Below, one piece after another: positions 54,905-63,229 of a DNA stretch of 64,000 nt. The first letter of the stretch is position 1; every line of letters begins with the position of its first letter. Source of the DNA: Microvirga terrae (GTDB taxonomy: Bacteria; Pseudomonadota; Alphaproteobacteria; Rhizobiales; Beijerinckiaceae); NCBI RefSeq assembly GCF_013307435.2, contig NZ_CP102845.1, forward strand, positions 4,214,001 to 4,278,000, written 5' to 3'. Under the pieces are notes generated by a model. That model was not told where the DNA came from and made no database searches. It saw only the letters and a list, made by a program, of their open reading frames with translations. A program made the position numbers and the translations under genes.

Positions 54905-55690
54905 ATGTCCCTGAAGAAGCTGGGCCTCGCCGCCCTTCTCTCGATTGCTGCCCTGCCGGCTCTGGCGCAGACCCAGACGATCCGCATCGGCGCTACGCCC
55001 GGCCCTCATGCGCAGATCCTCGAAGCCGTGAAGCCCATCGCGGCCAAGAAGGGCCTCGATCTCAAGATCGTCGAGTTCTCCGATTACGTGGTGCCGAACA
55101 CCGCGCTCGCCGGTGGCGACATCGAGGCGAACTCGTTCCAGAACCAGCCCTATCTCGACAACCAGGTGGCCGATCGCGGCTTCAAGATCGAAAGCGTCGC
55201 GCTGACCGTGAACTTCCCGATCGGCATCTACTCGAAGAAGCACAAGAGCCTCGACGCCCTGCCGAACGGCGCGACGATCTCGATCCCGAACGACCCGACC
55301 AACGGTGGCCGCGCGCTTCTGCTGCTGCAGGACAAGGGCCTGATCAAGCTGAAGGACAATGTCGGCTTCAAGCCGACGCCGATCGACATCACCGACAACC
55401 CGAAGAAGATCAAGTTCGTCGAGATCGAAGCCGCCCAGGGACCGCGCGTCCTCGAAGACGTGGACGCGTCCGTCATCAACACCAACTATGCGACCGCAGG
55501 CGGCCTCGATCCGGTGAAGGATCCCATCGCCCGGGAGAACCCGAAGGGTCCCTACGTGAACCTCATCGCCGTGCGCAGCGAGGACAAGAACAAGCCGTGG
55601 GTGAAGGCTCTCGTCGAGAGCTACCACACGCCCGAGGTGAAGCAGTTCATCGAGGAGAAGTTCAAGGGCTCGGTCCTGACGAGCTGGTAA
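54905..55690 (+). CDS. metQ: Methionine-binding protein
   Basis: MetQ delivers methionine to MetNI. The 261-residue NlpA-family protein has a signal peptide ending in LPALAQTQ. No lipobox cysteine is visible, so unlike E. coli MetQ it is probably a free periplasmic protein. Family landmarks are GATPGPHAQILE, EFSDYVVPN, EANSFQNQPYL and INTNYA. It is the last gene of metNIQ and is followed by a terminator. Confidence 0.94.
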   Translation: MSLKKLGLAALLSIAALPALAQTQTIRIGATPGPHAQILEAVKPIAAKKGLDLKIVEFSDYVVPNTALAGGDIEANSFQNQPYLDNQVADRGFKIESVALTVNFPIGIYSKKHKSLDALPNGATISIPNDPTNGGRALLLLQDKGLIKLKDNVGFKPTPIDITDNPKKIKFVEIEAAQGPRVLEDVDASVINTNYATAGGLDPVKDPIARENPKGPYVNLIAVRSEDKNKPWVKALVESYHTPEVKQFIEEKFKGSVLTSW

Positions 55691-55712
55691 GCGGCGCAGC
55701 TCCACGCATTCG

Positions 55713-55745
55713 AAGGCCGGGCCTCGTGCCCGGCCTTTCTGTTCG
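55713..55745 (+). terminator. Rho-independent terminator after metQ
   Basis: AAGGCCGGGC and GCCCGGCCTT form a 10-bp stem with a five-base loop, followed by TCTGTT. It closes the metNIQ operon 22 bases past the stop. Confidence 0.85.
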
Positions 55746-55891
55746 GTCTTCCGCCTGTCGCTCGTGAGCGGAGGCACGGCACTCGACCAAAGCCTCCTTG
55801 ACAACAAGCCGGCTAAGCTTCCTCATCGCAGGGTCTCTTGACGCACGAGAGGAGCCGGGGCGATCAGCCCGGCATTCCCGGAGGAGGATTC

Positions 55892-56920
55892 ATGCGCCTG
55901 TCACTGTTCGGCCTGGCTCTCACGACGACACTCTGCGCCGCTCCGCTGGCCGCTCAGGCTCAGGCGCCGATCACGATCTACTGCTCCATTCTCGAGGAGC
56001 AGTGCCGCGTCGGCGTCGCGGCCTTCGAGAAGGCCACGGGCGCGAAGGCCACGATGGTGCGCAAGAGTACCGGCGAAACCCTGGCGCAGATCAGGGCCGA
56101 AGCCTCGAATCCGCGCGCCGACGTCTGGTGGGGCGGCCCGGGCGATTCCCACATCCAGGCGGCCGAGGAAGGCCTCACGGTTGCGTACAAGTCGCCGAAG
56201 CTGCCGGAGTTGCATGACTGGGCTCAGCGCTTCGCCGAGCAGGCGGGATACCGCGCGACGGGGACCTATCTCGGCGCCCTCGGCATCGGATACAACACGA
56301 AAGTGCTGGAAAGCCGTGGCCTGCCCGAGCCGAAATGCTGGGCGGATCTTCTCGATCCGAAATACCGCGACGAGGTGCAGGTGTCCGATCCGAACTCGTC
56401 CGGCACCGCCTACGTGTTCCTGGCTTCGCTCGTTCAGCTCATGGGCGAGGACAAGGCCTTCGACTACATGAAAGGCCTGCACAAGAACGTCAATCAATAC
56501 ACCAAGTCGGGCGCCGCTCCGGTCAAGGCCGTGGCGCTGGGAGAGACCGGAATCGCCATTGCCTTCATGCACGACATGGTGACGATGATCGCCGATGGGG
56601 CACCGGTGAAAACCCTGGCACCCTGCGAGGGCACCGGCTACGAGACCGGATCCATCTCCGTCGTGAAGGGCGGCAAGAACACGGAAACGGCGCAGGCCTT
56701 CGTCGACTGGGCGCTCTCGGCCGACGCCCAGAAGCTCGTCGGCGCGGACCTGAAGATCTATTCCATCGCGTCCAACAAGAACGCTCCCGTTTCGCCGGAT
56801 GCGCCGAAGCTCTCGGAGATGAAGCTGATCAACTACGACACCGCCAAGTACGGCTCCGTGGCGGAGCGGACGCGCCTGCTCAAGAAGTGGGACGCCGAGG
56901 TGAAGTCGGCTCCGAGATAG
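55892..56920 (+). CDS. Iron-type ABC transporter substrate-binding protein
   Basis: The 342-residue periplasmic protein belongs to the family that includes ferric-iron binders and related SBP group 1/6 proteins. It has a signal peptide ending in AAQAQAP, then YCSILEEQCRVGVAAFEKATG, and RADVWWGGPGDSHIQAAEEGL in the first lobe. Two cysteine pairs are notable. The ATG at 55892 follows a strong GAGGAGG. No permease or ATPase gene is beside it, so it is either an orphan or works with a transporter elsewhere. Iron as ligand is inferred from family only. Confidence 0.82.
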   Translation: MRLSLFGLALTTTLCAAPLAAQAQAPITIYCSILEEQCRVGVAAFEKATGAKATMVRKSTGETLAQIRAEASNPRADVWWGGPGDSHIQAAEEGLTVAYKSPKLPELHDWAQRFAEQAGYRATGTYLGALGIGYNTKVLESRGLPEPKCWADLLDPKYRDEVQVSDPNSSGTAYVFLASLVQLMGEDKAFDYMKGLHKNVNQYTKSGAAPVKAVALGETGIAIAFMHDMVTMIADGAPVKTLAPCEGTGYETGSISVVKGGKNTETAQAFVDWALSADAQKLVGADLKIYSIASNKNAPVSPDAPKLSEMKLINYDTAKYGSVAERTRLLKKWDAEVKSAPR

Positions 56921-56982
56921 GCCACGGATCGTCGAGCGCGGTAAGCTGGACCAGGCCCGATCGCCCGGCCTTCGCGCGTGCG

Positions 56983-58062
56983 CTACTTCTGCCGAGGCTC
57001 CTTCAGGTTCTCTCCGGCGGCAACGAGCTTTCCGTCCCGCTTCGCCTTGACGGCTTCGAGCAGGGTCCAGGCGGCGTTGCGCACCTCGTCCTGCACGGCC
57101 TGATCCTGGTCGAGCTCCTCATGGCTGGTGGCGTAGGGCTTCCAGTAGCCGATATAGCGATCGAACTCCGCAGCTGCGCCCGCGGGCTCCAGGTCCATGG
57201 CGCGCAGCCAGTCGGACAGGCTGCGGCGGACGCTCCCCGCCCCTTCGGCATCGCCGTGGACGATGACGGAGAACTGCCTGCCGGCCAGATGCTTGGGGTA
57301 GTCCCAGCCTTTCAGCTCGAGACCCTTGGCGATGTCCGTCTTCTTGCCCTGCGTCGAGGTCGGGTCCGGATTGCCGCCGTCGGCACAGACGAGCCGGTCC
57401 ATCATCAGCTTCAAGGGCGACGAGACCTGATACCAGTTGACGGGCGTGATGATCATCACCCCATGCGCCTCCACCCATCTGGGATAGATCTCGTTCATCC
57501 AGTCGTGCGTCTGGCCGAGAGAGAAGTTGGGATAGCAGGAACAGGGCCAGTGGCACAAAGCGGCCGCCGTCGAGAAACAGGCCTTGCAGGGGTGAATGTG
57601 ACGGCCGTATTCGGCCGTGAGACGGCTCAGTTCGAGCACCTCGACCTCGGTATTGCCGGCACTGGCCAGGACCTGATGCGCGATCTCCACGAGGCGGTAG
57701 CTCTTGGACATCTCGCCGGGGCAGGTGTGCTCGCTGCGTGACGACGCCGAGACGAGAAGGAAGCGGGCGGGACCGGAGCTGCTCTCATGCCGCTCCTGGG
57801 CCCGGTCGATCGCATCCTTCGCGGCGATCCAGTCGACCGCGAGATCGTAGTCGGGATCGGCGAAGCCGGGCCCGGCCTTGCGGGTCTTGGGGCTCTTGCG
57901 ATGATGGCTGTAGGCGTCCCAGGCGGCGTCGGCAACCCGCTGCAGCTCCCCCTCCAGCGCCGCGAAGGCGGGATCCTGAAACTGTTCGAGGAACCGTCGG
58001 CGGAACTCCATCTCGTCGAGGGTCGGATCGGGGGTCCCCTTCCGCGCTTCTGGAATGGACAA
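56983..58062 (-). CDS. Flavodoxin-family NAD(P)H-dependent oxidoreductase
   Basis: The 359-residue protein has an N-terminal extension of about 110 residues followed by an FMN-reductase fold (FLLVSASSRSEHTCPGEMSKSY; then MIITPVNWYQVSSPLKLMMDRL). Between them a cysteine-rich stretch HPCKACF and CHWPCSCY is unusual and could bind metal or form disulfides. A TTG at 58062 is chosen as start because CAGGAG lies six bases upstream; a GTG at 58152 and an ATG at 58116 lack a ribosome-binding site. It probably reduces FMN or a quinone; the physiological partner is unknown. It is convergent with the iron-type binding protein. Confidence 0.78.
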   Translation of the reverse strand: MSIPEARKGTPDPTLDEMEFRRRFLEQFQDPAFAALEGELQRVADAAWDAYSHHRKSPKTRKAGPGFADPDYDLAVDWIAAKDAIDRAQERHESSSGPARFLLVSASSRSEHTCPGEMSKSYRLVEIAHQVLASAGNTEVEVLELSRLTAEYGRHIHPCKACFSTAAALCHWPCSCYPNFSLGQTHDWMNEIYPRWVEAHGVMIITPVNWYQVSSPLKLMMDRLVCADGGNPDPTSTQGKKTDIAKGLELKGWDYPKHLAGRQFSVIVHGDAEGAGSVRRSLSDWLRAMDLEPAGAAAEFDRYIGYWKPYATSHEELDQDQAVQDEVRNAAWTLLEAVKAKRDGKLVAAGENLKEPRQK

Positions 58063-58209
58063 GGCGGGCTCCTGTGCGGGGATGATCGTGTCAAGCTTGC
58101 AACGCAGGGTGCCCATGCCGGTTCCGGCATGGCGCTCGCCGGTGGCGGTCACTATTTGCTTATTCCATATCGACCCAACCTTCCTGCCGCATTGTCAATG
58201 GAGCAGCCT

Positions 58210-59037
58210 ATGACGACCATCCCCACTGTCCGCCTGAACGATGGCAACGCCATGCCGCAATTCGGCTACGGCGTCTGGCGGGTCTCCAACGAGGAAGCCG
58301 CGAGCGCCGTCGGCGAGGCGATCAAGGCGGGCTACCGCTCGATCGATACGGCCGCCATCTACGGCAACGAGGAAGGCGTCGGGCAGGCCATCAAGGCCGC
58401 TCCCGTGGCCCGTGAGGAGCTCTTCATCACCACCAAGGTCTGGAACGACCGTCACGGGTACGACGAGACACTGCGCGCCTTCGACGAGAGCCTGGCGCGC
58501 CTTGGGCTCGACCACGTCGATCTCTACCTCATCCACTGGCCCGTCGCGGGCAGCGAGGCCTATCGCGACACGTGGCGCGCGCTGACCAAGCTGAAGCAGG
58601 ACGGACGGGCGAAATCGATCGGCGTATCGAACTTCATGGTGCCGCATCTGCAGAAACTGATCGACGAGAGCGGCGTGACCCCTGCGGTCAACCAGATCGA
58701 GCTGCATCCGCGATTCCAGCAGACGGAACTGCGCGCATTTCACGCGAAGAGCGGCATTGCGACGGAATCCTGGAGCCCGCTCGGACAGGGCACGCTCCTG
58801 AGCGACGAGACCCTCACGGCGATCGGCCGCAAATATGGCAAGACGCCCGCCCAGGTCATCCTGCGCTGGCATCTCGACAACGGGCTCGTGGTCATTCCGA
58901 AATCCGTGACGCCCTCCCGCATGCGCGAGAACATCGACGTGTTCGACTTCAAGCTCGCCGCCGAGGACATGCGTGCGATCGAAGCGCTCGACGACGCCTC
59001 CGGCCGCGTCGGGCCCGATCCCGCGGTGTTCGGCTGA
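58210..59037 (+). CDS. Aldo/keto reductase, 2,5-diketogluconate reductase type
   Basis: This 275-residue NADPH-dependent enzyme of the AKR5-like group reduces aldehydes and ketones. The catalytic tetrad is recognisable in DTAAIYGNE (Asp, Tyr), TTKVW (Lys) and LIHWP (His). The cofactor site is in the C-terminal VIPKSVTPSRMREN. The ATG at 58210 is chosen because GGAG lies six bases upstream, inside a run beginning with another ATG at 58198. It is divergent from the flavodoxin-family gene. Confidence 0.92.
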   Translation: MTTIPTVRLNDGNAMPQFGYGVWRVSNEEAASAVGEAIKAGYRSIDTAAIYGNEEGVGQAIKAAPVAREELFITTKVWNDRHGYDETLRAFDESLARLGLDHVDLYLIHWPVAGSEAYRDTWRALTKLKQDGRAKSIGVSNFMVPHLQKLIDESGVTPAVNQIELHPRFQQTELRAFHAKSGIATESWSPLGQGTLLSDETLTAIGRKYGKTPAQVILRWHLDNGLVVIPKSVTPSRMRENIDVFDFKLAAEDMRAIEALDDASGRVGPDPAVFG

Positions 59038-59051
59038 AGCTGGAGAGATGA

Positions 59052-59861
59052 TTACAGGCGGCTCTTCGCGGGGTCGCCTGCAGCCTCGAGCTGCTTGTAG
59101 ATCGCCTCGGCGATCGGCAGGAGCTGGGCGCGATCCGCCTTGGCCGTGACCACGTACGACAATCCCTTGTCGATCCAGGAACAGGCCGAGACTCCGTCCT
59201 GTTCCTCGAAGCGGAAGGATGTCTCGGTCTCGTTCTCGCGCGATCGGGCATAGAGCGTGAGGCGGCTGCCGCCCACATTCTCGTACATGAAGAGCGCGGC
59301 CGCTTCACCGCTGTCGGGAAGCAGCCTCCCGCCGATGAGGCGATAACCCTGGGCGTTCAGGTTCGGCGCGGTCAGCGGCTTGCCCACGCGCCGCGACAGC
59401 CATTGCACGAGATGCGCCTCCTGATCGGCGGGAACTTCCACGGGGTGCAGGCGCTCGCTCACATAGATGCGATGCGCCGCGATGGCGTTGTCGGCGACGC
59501 TCATGGCGTCCGCCTGCCTGTGCGCCCGGGTGCTCCACCAGACGCCGCCCCAGGCTCCAAGGCTTCCGCCGATGGCAAGCCATGCCAGTGCGGCGGCGAA
59601 CGCCGCAGGACGAATCAACGGCGTGCGACGGCGGGCCGCCATGAGGTTGGCGACGCGAAGGCGTGAGGGAATGGGCTCCTGCGCCTTGAAAGCGAGCCGG
59701 GCGCGCAGGGCCTCCCGCTGCTCGATCTCGCGCTCGACCTGCGTGGCAGCCGCCGGATGATCGGCGAGATACGCCTTGATCGACTCGCGCTGCGAAGCCG
59801 AGAGCCGGCCGTCGACGAAGGCCTGCAGATCGTCTTCACCGATGGGTCGCTCGCCCGTCAC
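59052..59861 (-). CDS. Anti-sigma factor, transmembrane
   Basis: The 269-residue protein starts with an anti-sigma-like helical domain (EDDLQAFVDGRLSASQRESIKAYL) and has one transmembrane helix near residues 85-107 (FAAALAWLAIGGSLGAWGGVWW). The C-terminal part is periplasmic. The cysteine/histidine zinc motif of classic ZAS domains is missing. It overlaps the ECF sigma gene by four bases and should hold that factor at the membrane until a signal arrives. The type of signal cannot be read. Confidence 0.88.
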   Translation of the reverse strand: MTGERPIGEDDLQAFVDGRLSASQRESIKAYLADHPAAATQVEREIEQREALRARLAFKAQEPIPSRLRVANLMAARRRTPLIRPAAFAAALAWLAIGGSLGAWGGVWWSTRAHRQADAMSVADNAIAAHRIYVSERLHPVEVPADQEAHLVQWLSRRVGKPLTAPNLNAQGYRLIGGRLLPDSGEAAALFMYENVGGSRLTLYARSRENETETSFRFEEQDGVSACSWIDKGLSYVVTAKADRAQLLPIAEAIYKQLEAAGDPAKSRL

Positions 59862-60364
59862 TTCACTCTCCTCAAGGCGGCACCGCGCCCGTGTTCCATA
59901 AACTCTCTCAGTCGCGTCCGAGCCCGGCTCAAGCGGGACATGACCGTGCCGAGCGGGATGCCCAGCACCTGCGCGGCCTGCTCGTAGGACAGATCCTCGA
60001 CGCCCACCAGCAGCAGGATGGAGCGCTGCTCCTCCGGAAGGGCCTCGAGTCCTTTCAGGACATCGCGCAATCCGGCGTGGCTCTCGGGGTTCATGTCGGG
60101 AGACTGAACGTCGTTCAGGGCCTCTTCCCCGACGGGGATCCCGCGCACCTTCCTCTGGCGAAGGCTGTTGATGAACAGATTGCGCTGGATCGTGAAGAGC
60201 CAGGCTCTCAGATCGCCGTCGCGCCGCTGGCTCCAGCGGCTGATCGCACGCTCCAGGGTATCCTGGACGAGATCGTCCGCCGCCTCGCCATCGCGCAGGA
60301 GGGCCCAGGCGTACCGGCGCAGGCCCGGGATCAGCGGTTCGAGAAGGGAAGCGATCTCGTCCAA
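59858..60364 (-). CDS. ECF-family RNA polymerase sigma factor
   Basis: The 168-residue protein has sigma region 2 (YAWALLRDGEAADDLVQDTLERA) and region 4 (LSYEQAAQVLGIPLGTVMSRLSRARTRLRE) with no region 3, as in extracytoplasmic-function sigma factors. It directs polymerase to a small stress regulon. The gene follows the exported-repeat protein by 56 bases and overlaps its anti-sigma gene by four bases. Confidence 0.94.
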   Translation of the reverse strand: MDEIASLLEPLIPGLRRYAWALLRDGEAADDLVQDTLERAISRWSQRRDGDLRAWLFTIQRNLFINSLRQRKVRGIPVGEEALNDVQSPDMNPESHAGLRDVLKGLEALPEEQRSILLLVGVEDLSYEQAAQVLGIPLGTVMSRLSRARTRLREFMEHGRGAALRRVK

Positions 60365-60420
60365 GGGCGACTCTCAGCTGGCCGCATCATTCAACGATGA
60401 ACGGGCTGCTCCTGCAAGGA

Positions 60421-60807
60421 TCAGGGCGCCGCGACATGCCAGACGTTGTTGACGCCGTCGCCCGTGACCTCGCCCGGCTTGGTGTCCTTGACCCAGAGAT
60501 AGAGCGGCTTGCCCTTGTAGGCCCATTGCTTAGAGCCGTCGTCGCGGGTGACCACGCTCCAGTCGCCAGAGGCAGCGGCGCCCCCGCCCGCCATCAGCGG
60601 CGGCCAGTTCTGGGCGCATTGCCCGTTGCAGGCCGACTTGCCGGCGCTGTCGCGGTCGAAGGTGTAGAGGGTCATGCCCTTGGCATCGACGAGAGCCTTG
60701 CCCTTGCTCGTGTCCGCCACCTTCGCGGGGGCGGCGGATTGCGCAAGCGCGACGGTGGCGACGACGAGGGCTCCTGCCAGGATGGCCGGGCGCAGAAACA
60801 GCTTCAT
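60421..60807 (-). CDS. Exported YXXXXD-repeat protein, COG4315 type
   Basis: This 128-residue protein has a signal peptide (ILAGALVVATVALAQS) and two copies of the secreted-repeat motif: GMTLYTFDRD and KGKPLYLWVKD. Between them lies CNGQCAQNWPPL with two cysteines. Family proteins are periplasmic or lipid-anchored and of unknown function. The ATG at 60807 is supported by AGGAGG upstream. It sits directly upstream of the ECF sigma gene and may be part of its regulon. Confidence 0.88.
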   Translation of the reverse strand: MKLFLRPAILAGALVVATVALAQSAAPAKVADTSKGKALVDAKGMTLYTFDRDSAGKSACNGQCAQNWPPLMAGGGAAASGDWSVVTRDDGSKQWAYKGKPLYLWVKDTKPGEVTGDGVNNVWHVAAP

Positions 60808-60891
60808 GGGTGTCCTCCTGAGGCCGGTGATGGCCACGATTTCAAAGACACGCCACGCTTGGGATTATTCCCCGGGGCGGGAAAATTTCCG

Positions 60892-61437
60892 TCAGCGCCC
60901 CATCGCGTTGAAGCCGTTCTCGTCGATGGGCTCCCGCAATTCGATCCGGTGGCGGCCGTTGTCGCGGATCTGCGCCGTACGGTAGCGACCATCGAGCTCG
61001 TCTTCGGGATTCTGCAGGATCTCGACCCCGGCCTTGCGGAGGCGCTGGACCTCCTCGTCCACGTCGGGGACGAGGAAGCTGATGACTGGCAAAGGCGTCA
61101 CGGCGACATTGCCCGTGGCGTGGGGATCTCGATCTGGCTGCAGCACGTGATCGACCTCGGTGATCTCCAACAGGAAGCCGCTCCGCTCCAGCACGGCCTG
61201 ACGGCCGGGAACCAGGCTCTGGCTCCCGATCAGCCGAAACCCGAGCATGTCCTGGTACCAGCGCACGCTCTCGTCGAAGTCCGGTGTCCGGATGGACGCC
61301 GAGCTGGAGCGGGCGGACGAGGCCGACTGCGCCCAGGCAGGAGGACAGCCCGCGATCTGAACCGCCGCGCCGAGGACGAGAAAGACGGCAAGAAGGCTGC
61401 GCCGCGGCGTGGGGAAGGAGAAGATGGTTGGTTTCAC
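60892..61437 (-). CDS. Exported VOC-superfamily (glyoxalase-like) protein
   Basis: The 181-residue protein joins a signal peptide (LLAVFLVLGAAVQIAG, cleavage near AWAQS) to a VOC domain with SIRTPDFDESVRWYQDMLGFRL and the end GRHRIELREP. Such domains occur in glyoxalases, dioxygenases and resistance proteins and often bind a metal. A periplasmic location is unusual, since most are cytosolic. A cysteine within AGCPP could also allow lipid attachment. The substrate is unknown. It lies upstream of the exported-repeat and sigma genes on the same strand. Confidence 0.8.
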   Translation of the reverse strand: MKPTIFSFPTPRRSLLAVFLVLGAAVQIAGCPPAWAQSASSARSSSASIRTPDFDESVRWYQDMLGFRLIGSQSLVPGRQAVLERSGFLLEITEVDHVLQPDRDPHATGNVAVTPLPVISFLVPDVDEEVQRLRKAGVEILQNPEDELDGRYRTAQIRDNGRHRIELREPIDENGFNAMGR

Positions 61438-61515
61438 GGGTGATCCCTCGTCGGCCGTCGGAACTTAGCCGTCTTCTCTCATGAACGTCCTTCGGTCCAG
61501 TTCGTTCTTCGGGCT

Positions 61516-61962
61516 TCAGGTATTCTCGGCTTGCAACAGCTTGAGCAGCAGGCCCGACAGCTGCCCGGCCTCCTTCTCTCCGAGCTTTTCCCCGAAGAAG
61601 CGGCTGATGGCGCCGCCATAGACCGGCCACATGCGCTCCTGCAGGCTCCGCCCCGCTTCCGTGATCTCGACCAGCTGTCGGCGTTTGTCACCCGGAAATG
61701 GAATGCGGCGCACGAGCCCCTCGGCTTCCATGCGGTCGAGAAGCCGGGAGAGGTTGTATTGCTCGAACAGCACCGCCGCCTCGATCTCGCGGGGCGTGAG
61801 CCGCCCGTCCGGCCCACGCTTCAGCTCGAGCAGCACGTCATACCAGTGCAGCGACGGAAATCCGGCGCTTTTCAGCTCCGCCTCGATGCGCCCCACCACG
61901 GTGCGCTCGGCCCTGATCAGGCGCCCCCAGGCCTTGATGATCGCGGCGGACGGCTCTTGCAT
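61516..61962 (-). CDS. MarR-family transcriptional regulator
   Basis: The 148-residue protein has the winged-helix fold of MarR regulators: LTPREIEAAVLFEQYNLSRLLDRMEAEGLV forms the recognition helix region and wing residues follow in PFPGDKRRQLVEITEAG. It binds DNA as a dimer and probably represses the divergent doxX-gst operon in the absence of a ligand or oxidant. It has no cysteine, so redox control through disulfides is unlikely. Three palindromes lie between it and doxX. Confidence 0.92.
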   Translation of the reverse strand: MQEPSAAIIKAWGRLIRAERTVVGRIEAELKSAGFPSLHWYDVLLELKRGPDGRLTPREIEAAVLFEQYNLSRLLDRMEAEGLVRRIPFPGDKRRQLVEITEAGRSLQERMWPVYGGAISRFFGEKLGEKEAGQLSGLLLKLLQAENT

Positions 61963-61986
61963 CCCGGCAAACCCTTCCTTGATTCA

Positions 61987-62047
61987 ATGCAAATGCATAT
62001 AAATTGACAGACCAATGCACCTGCATCAAAACTCTATGCACTTGCAT
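61987..62047. promoter_or_regulatory. Three ATGCA-N2-TGCAT operators
   Basis: Identical half-sites form palindromes at 61987-61998, 62015-62026 and 62036-62047, with centres 28 and 21 bases apart. They fill the gap between the divergent marR and doxX starts. A TTGACA lies at 62004-62009. The layout fits a MarR operator array controlling both genes. Confidence 0.75.
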
Positions 62048-62058
62048 GGAGAATTGCA

Positions 62059-62508
62059 ATGCCACTCGCCCACCCGTCTCCTTCCGACTATGCGGCCCTG
62101 CTCCTGCGCGTCGCGCTCGGTGTCATGTATATCGCTCACAGCGTCGTCCTGAAGTGGATGACCTTCACCCTCGCCGGAACCGCGCAATACTTCGAGTCGC
62201 TTGGCCTGCCCGGCGCCCTCGCCTATGCCACCTTCCTGGCCGAGTTCATCGGCGGCGTCCTGCTCGTGCTGGGCGTGCAGAGCCGCTGGGTGGCGCTGGG
62301 CCTGCTGCCGGTCCTGTTCGGGGCGGCCTGGGTGCATATCGGCAATGGCTGGGTCTTCTCGGCTCCAGGCGGCGGCTGGGAATACCCGCTTTACCTGATC
62401 GTCCTGTCCGTCGCACAAGCCCTTCTCGGCGACGGGGCCTATGCCCTCAAGCCCTCCCGCCCGCTGAGTCTCGCCCCCGCGCCGGCCTCCCTCAAGGCCG
62501 CGGCCTGA
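62059..62508 (+). CDS. DoxX-family membrane protein
   Basis: The 149-residue protein has four hydrophobic helices (LLLRVALGVMYIAHSVV near residues 14-30 is the first) and the DoxX pattern YFESLGLPGALAYATFLAEFIGGVLLVLG. DoxX-like proteins occur with oxidative-stress and thiol systems; in mycobacteria one works with a superoxide dismutase and a thiosulfate sulfurtransferase. The gene starts 12 bases after the last operator and is followed after 25 bases by a glutathione transferase gene. Confidence 0.9.
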   Translation: MPLAHPSPSDYAALLLRVALGVMYIAHSVVLKWMTFTLAGTAQYFESLGLPGALAYATFLAEFIGGVLLVLGVQSRWVALGLLPVLFGAAWVHIGNGWVFSAPGGGWEYPLYLIVLSVAQALLGDGAYALKPSRPLSLAPAPASLKAAA

Positions 62509-62533
62509 TCCCCTTCAACCCTGGAGAAGACCC

Positions 62534-63151
62534 ATGAAGCTCTACTATTATCCCGGCGCCTGCTCGCTCGCGCCTCACATCGTCGCCCGCGAGGCCGGCA
62601 TTCCGGTGAGCCTGGAGAAGGTCGATCTGGCCAACCGCACCACCGAGTCCGGGGCGAACTACGCCACCATCAACCCGAAGGGCTACGTGCCGGCGCTCGG
62701 CCTGCAGGACGGCTCCGTGCTCACCGAGGCCAGCGCCATCGTCCAGTACCTGGCCGACCAGCAGCCGGACACGACGCTCGTGCCGGCCCCCGGGACCGTG
62801 GAGCGCTACCGGCTGCTCGAATGGCTCGGCTTCATCAGCACCGAGATCCACAAGGGCTTCGGCCCCCTGTGGAACCCGGCCACCCCGGACGCCGTTAAGG
62901 CCGCCACCAAGGAGCGCCTCGCTGCCCGGTTCGCCTATCTCGACGAGGCTCTGGCCAAGCGGCCCTACCTGATGGGCGAGACCTTCACGATCGCCGACGC
63001 CTATCTGTTCACGGTCGTGAACTGGGCGAACTTCCACAATGTCGACCTTTCGCCGTTCCCGCACCTGCAGGCCTTCCAGGCCCGCATCGCGGCGCGCCCG
63101 AGCGTCCAGCAGGCCCTGGAGGCCGAAGGGCTTCTGAAGACCGCCGCCTGA
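62534..63151 (+). CDS. Glutathione S-transferase, beta-like
   Basis: This 205-residue cytosolic enzyme conjugates glutathione to electrophiles or reduces peroxides. It has the N-terminal thioredoxin-like domain with PGACSLAPHIVAREAG, where Cys10 is typical of the bacterial beta class, then NPKGYVPAL (cis-Pro) and LTEASAIVQYL for glutathione binding, and an all-helical C-terminal domain. It is co-transcribed with doxX, and the MarR protein probably controls both. Confidence 0.94.
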   Translation: MKLYYYPGACSLAPHIVAREAGIPVSLEKVDLANRTTESGANYATINPKGYVPALGLQDGSVLTEASAIVQYLADQQPDTTLVPAPGTVERYRLLEWLGFISTEIHKGFGPLWNPATPDAVKAATKERLAARFAYLDEALAKRPYLMGETFTIADAYLFTVVNWANFHNVDLSPFPHLQAFQARIAARPSVQQALEAEGLLKTAA

Positions 63152-63176
63152 TTGCTGCTGGTCGTCCATGACGAAC

Positions 63177-63206
63177 AAGGCCCCGGATCTCTCCGGGGCC
63201 TTTTTG
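63177..63206 (+). terminator. Rho-independent terminator after gst
   Basis: AAGGCCCCGG and CCGGGGCCTT form a 10-bp stem with a six-base loop and continue into TTT. It lies 25 bases past the stop and ends the doxX-gst operon. Confidence 0.9.
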
Positions 63207-63229
63207 CGTCGATGCGGCGGATCGAACGA

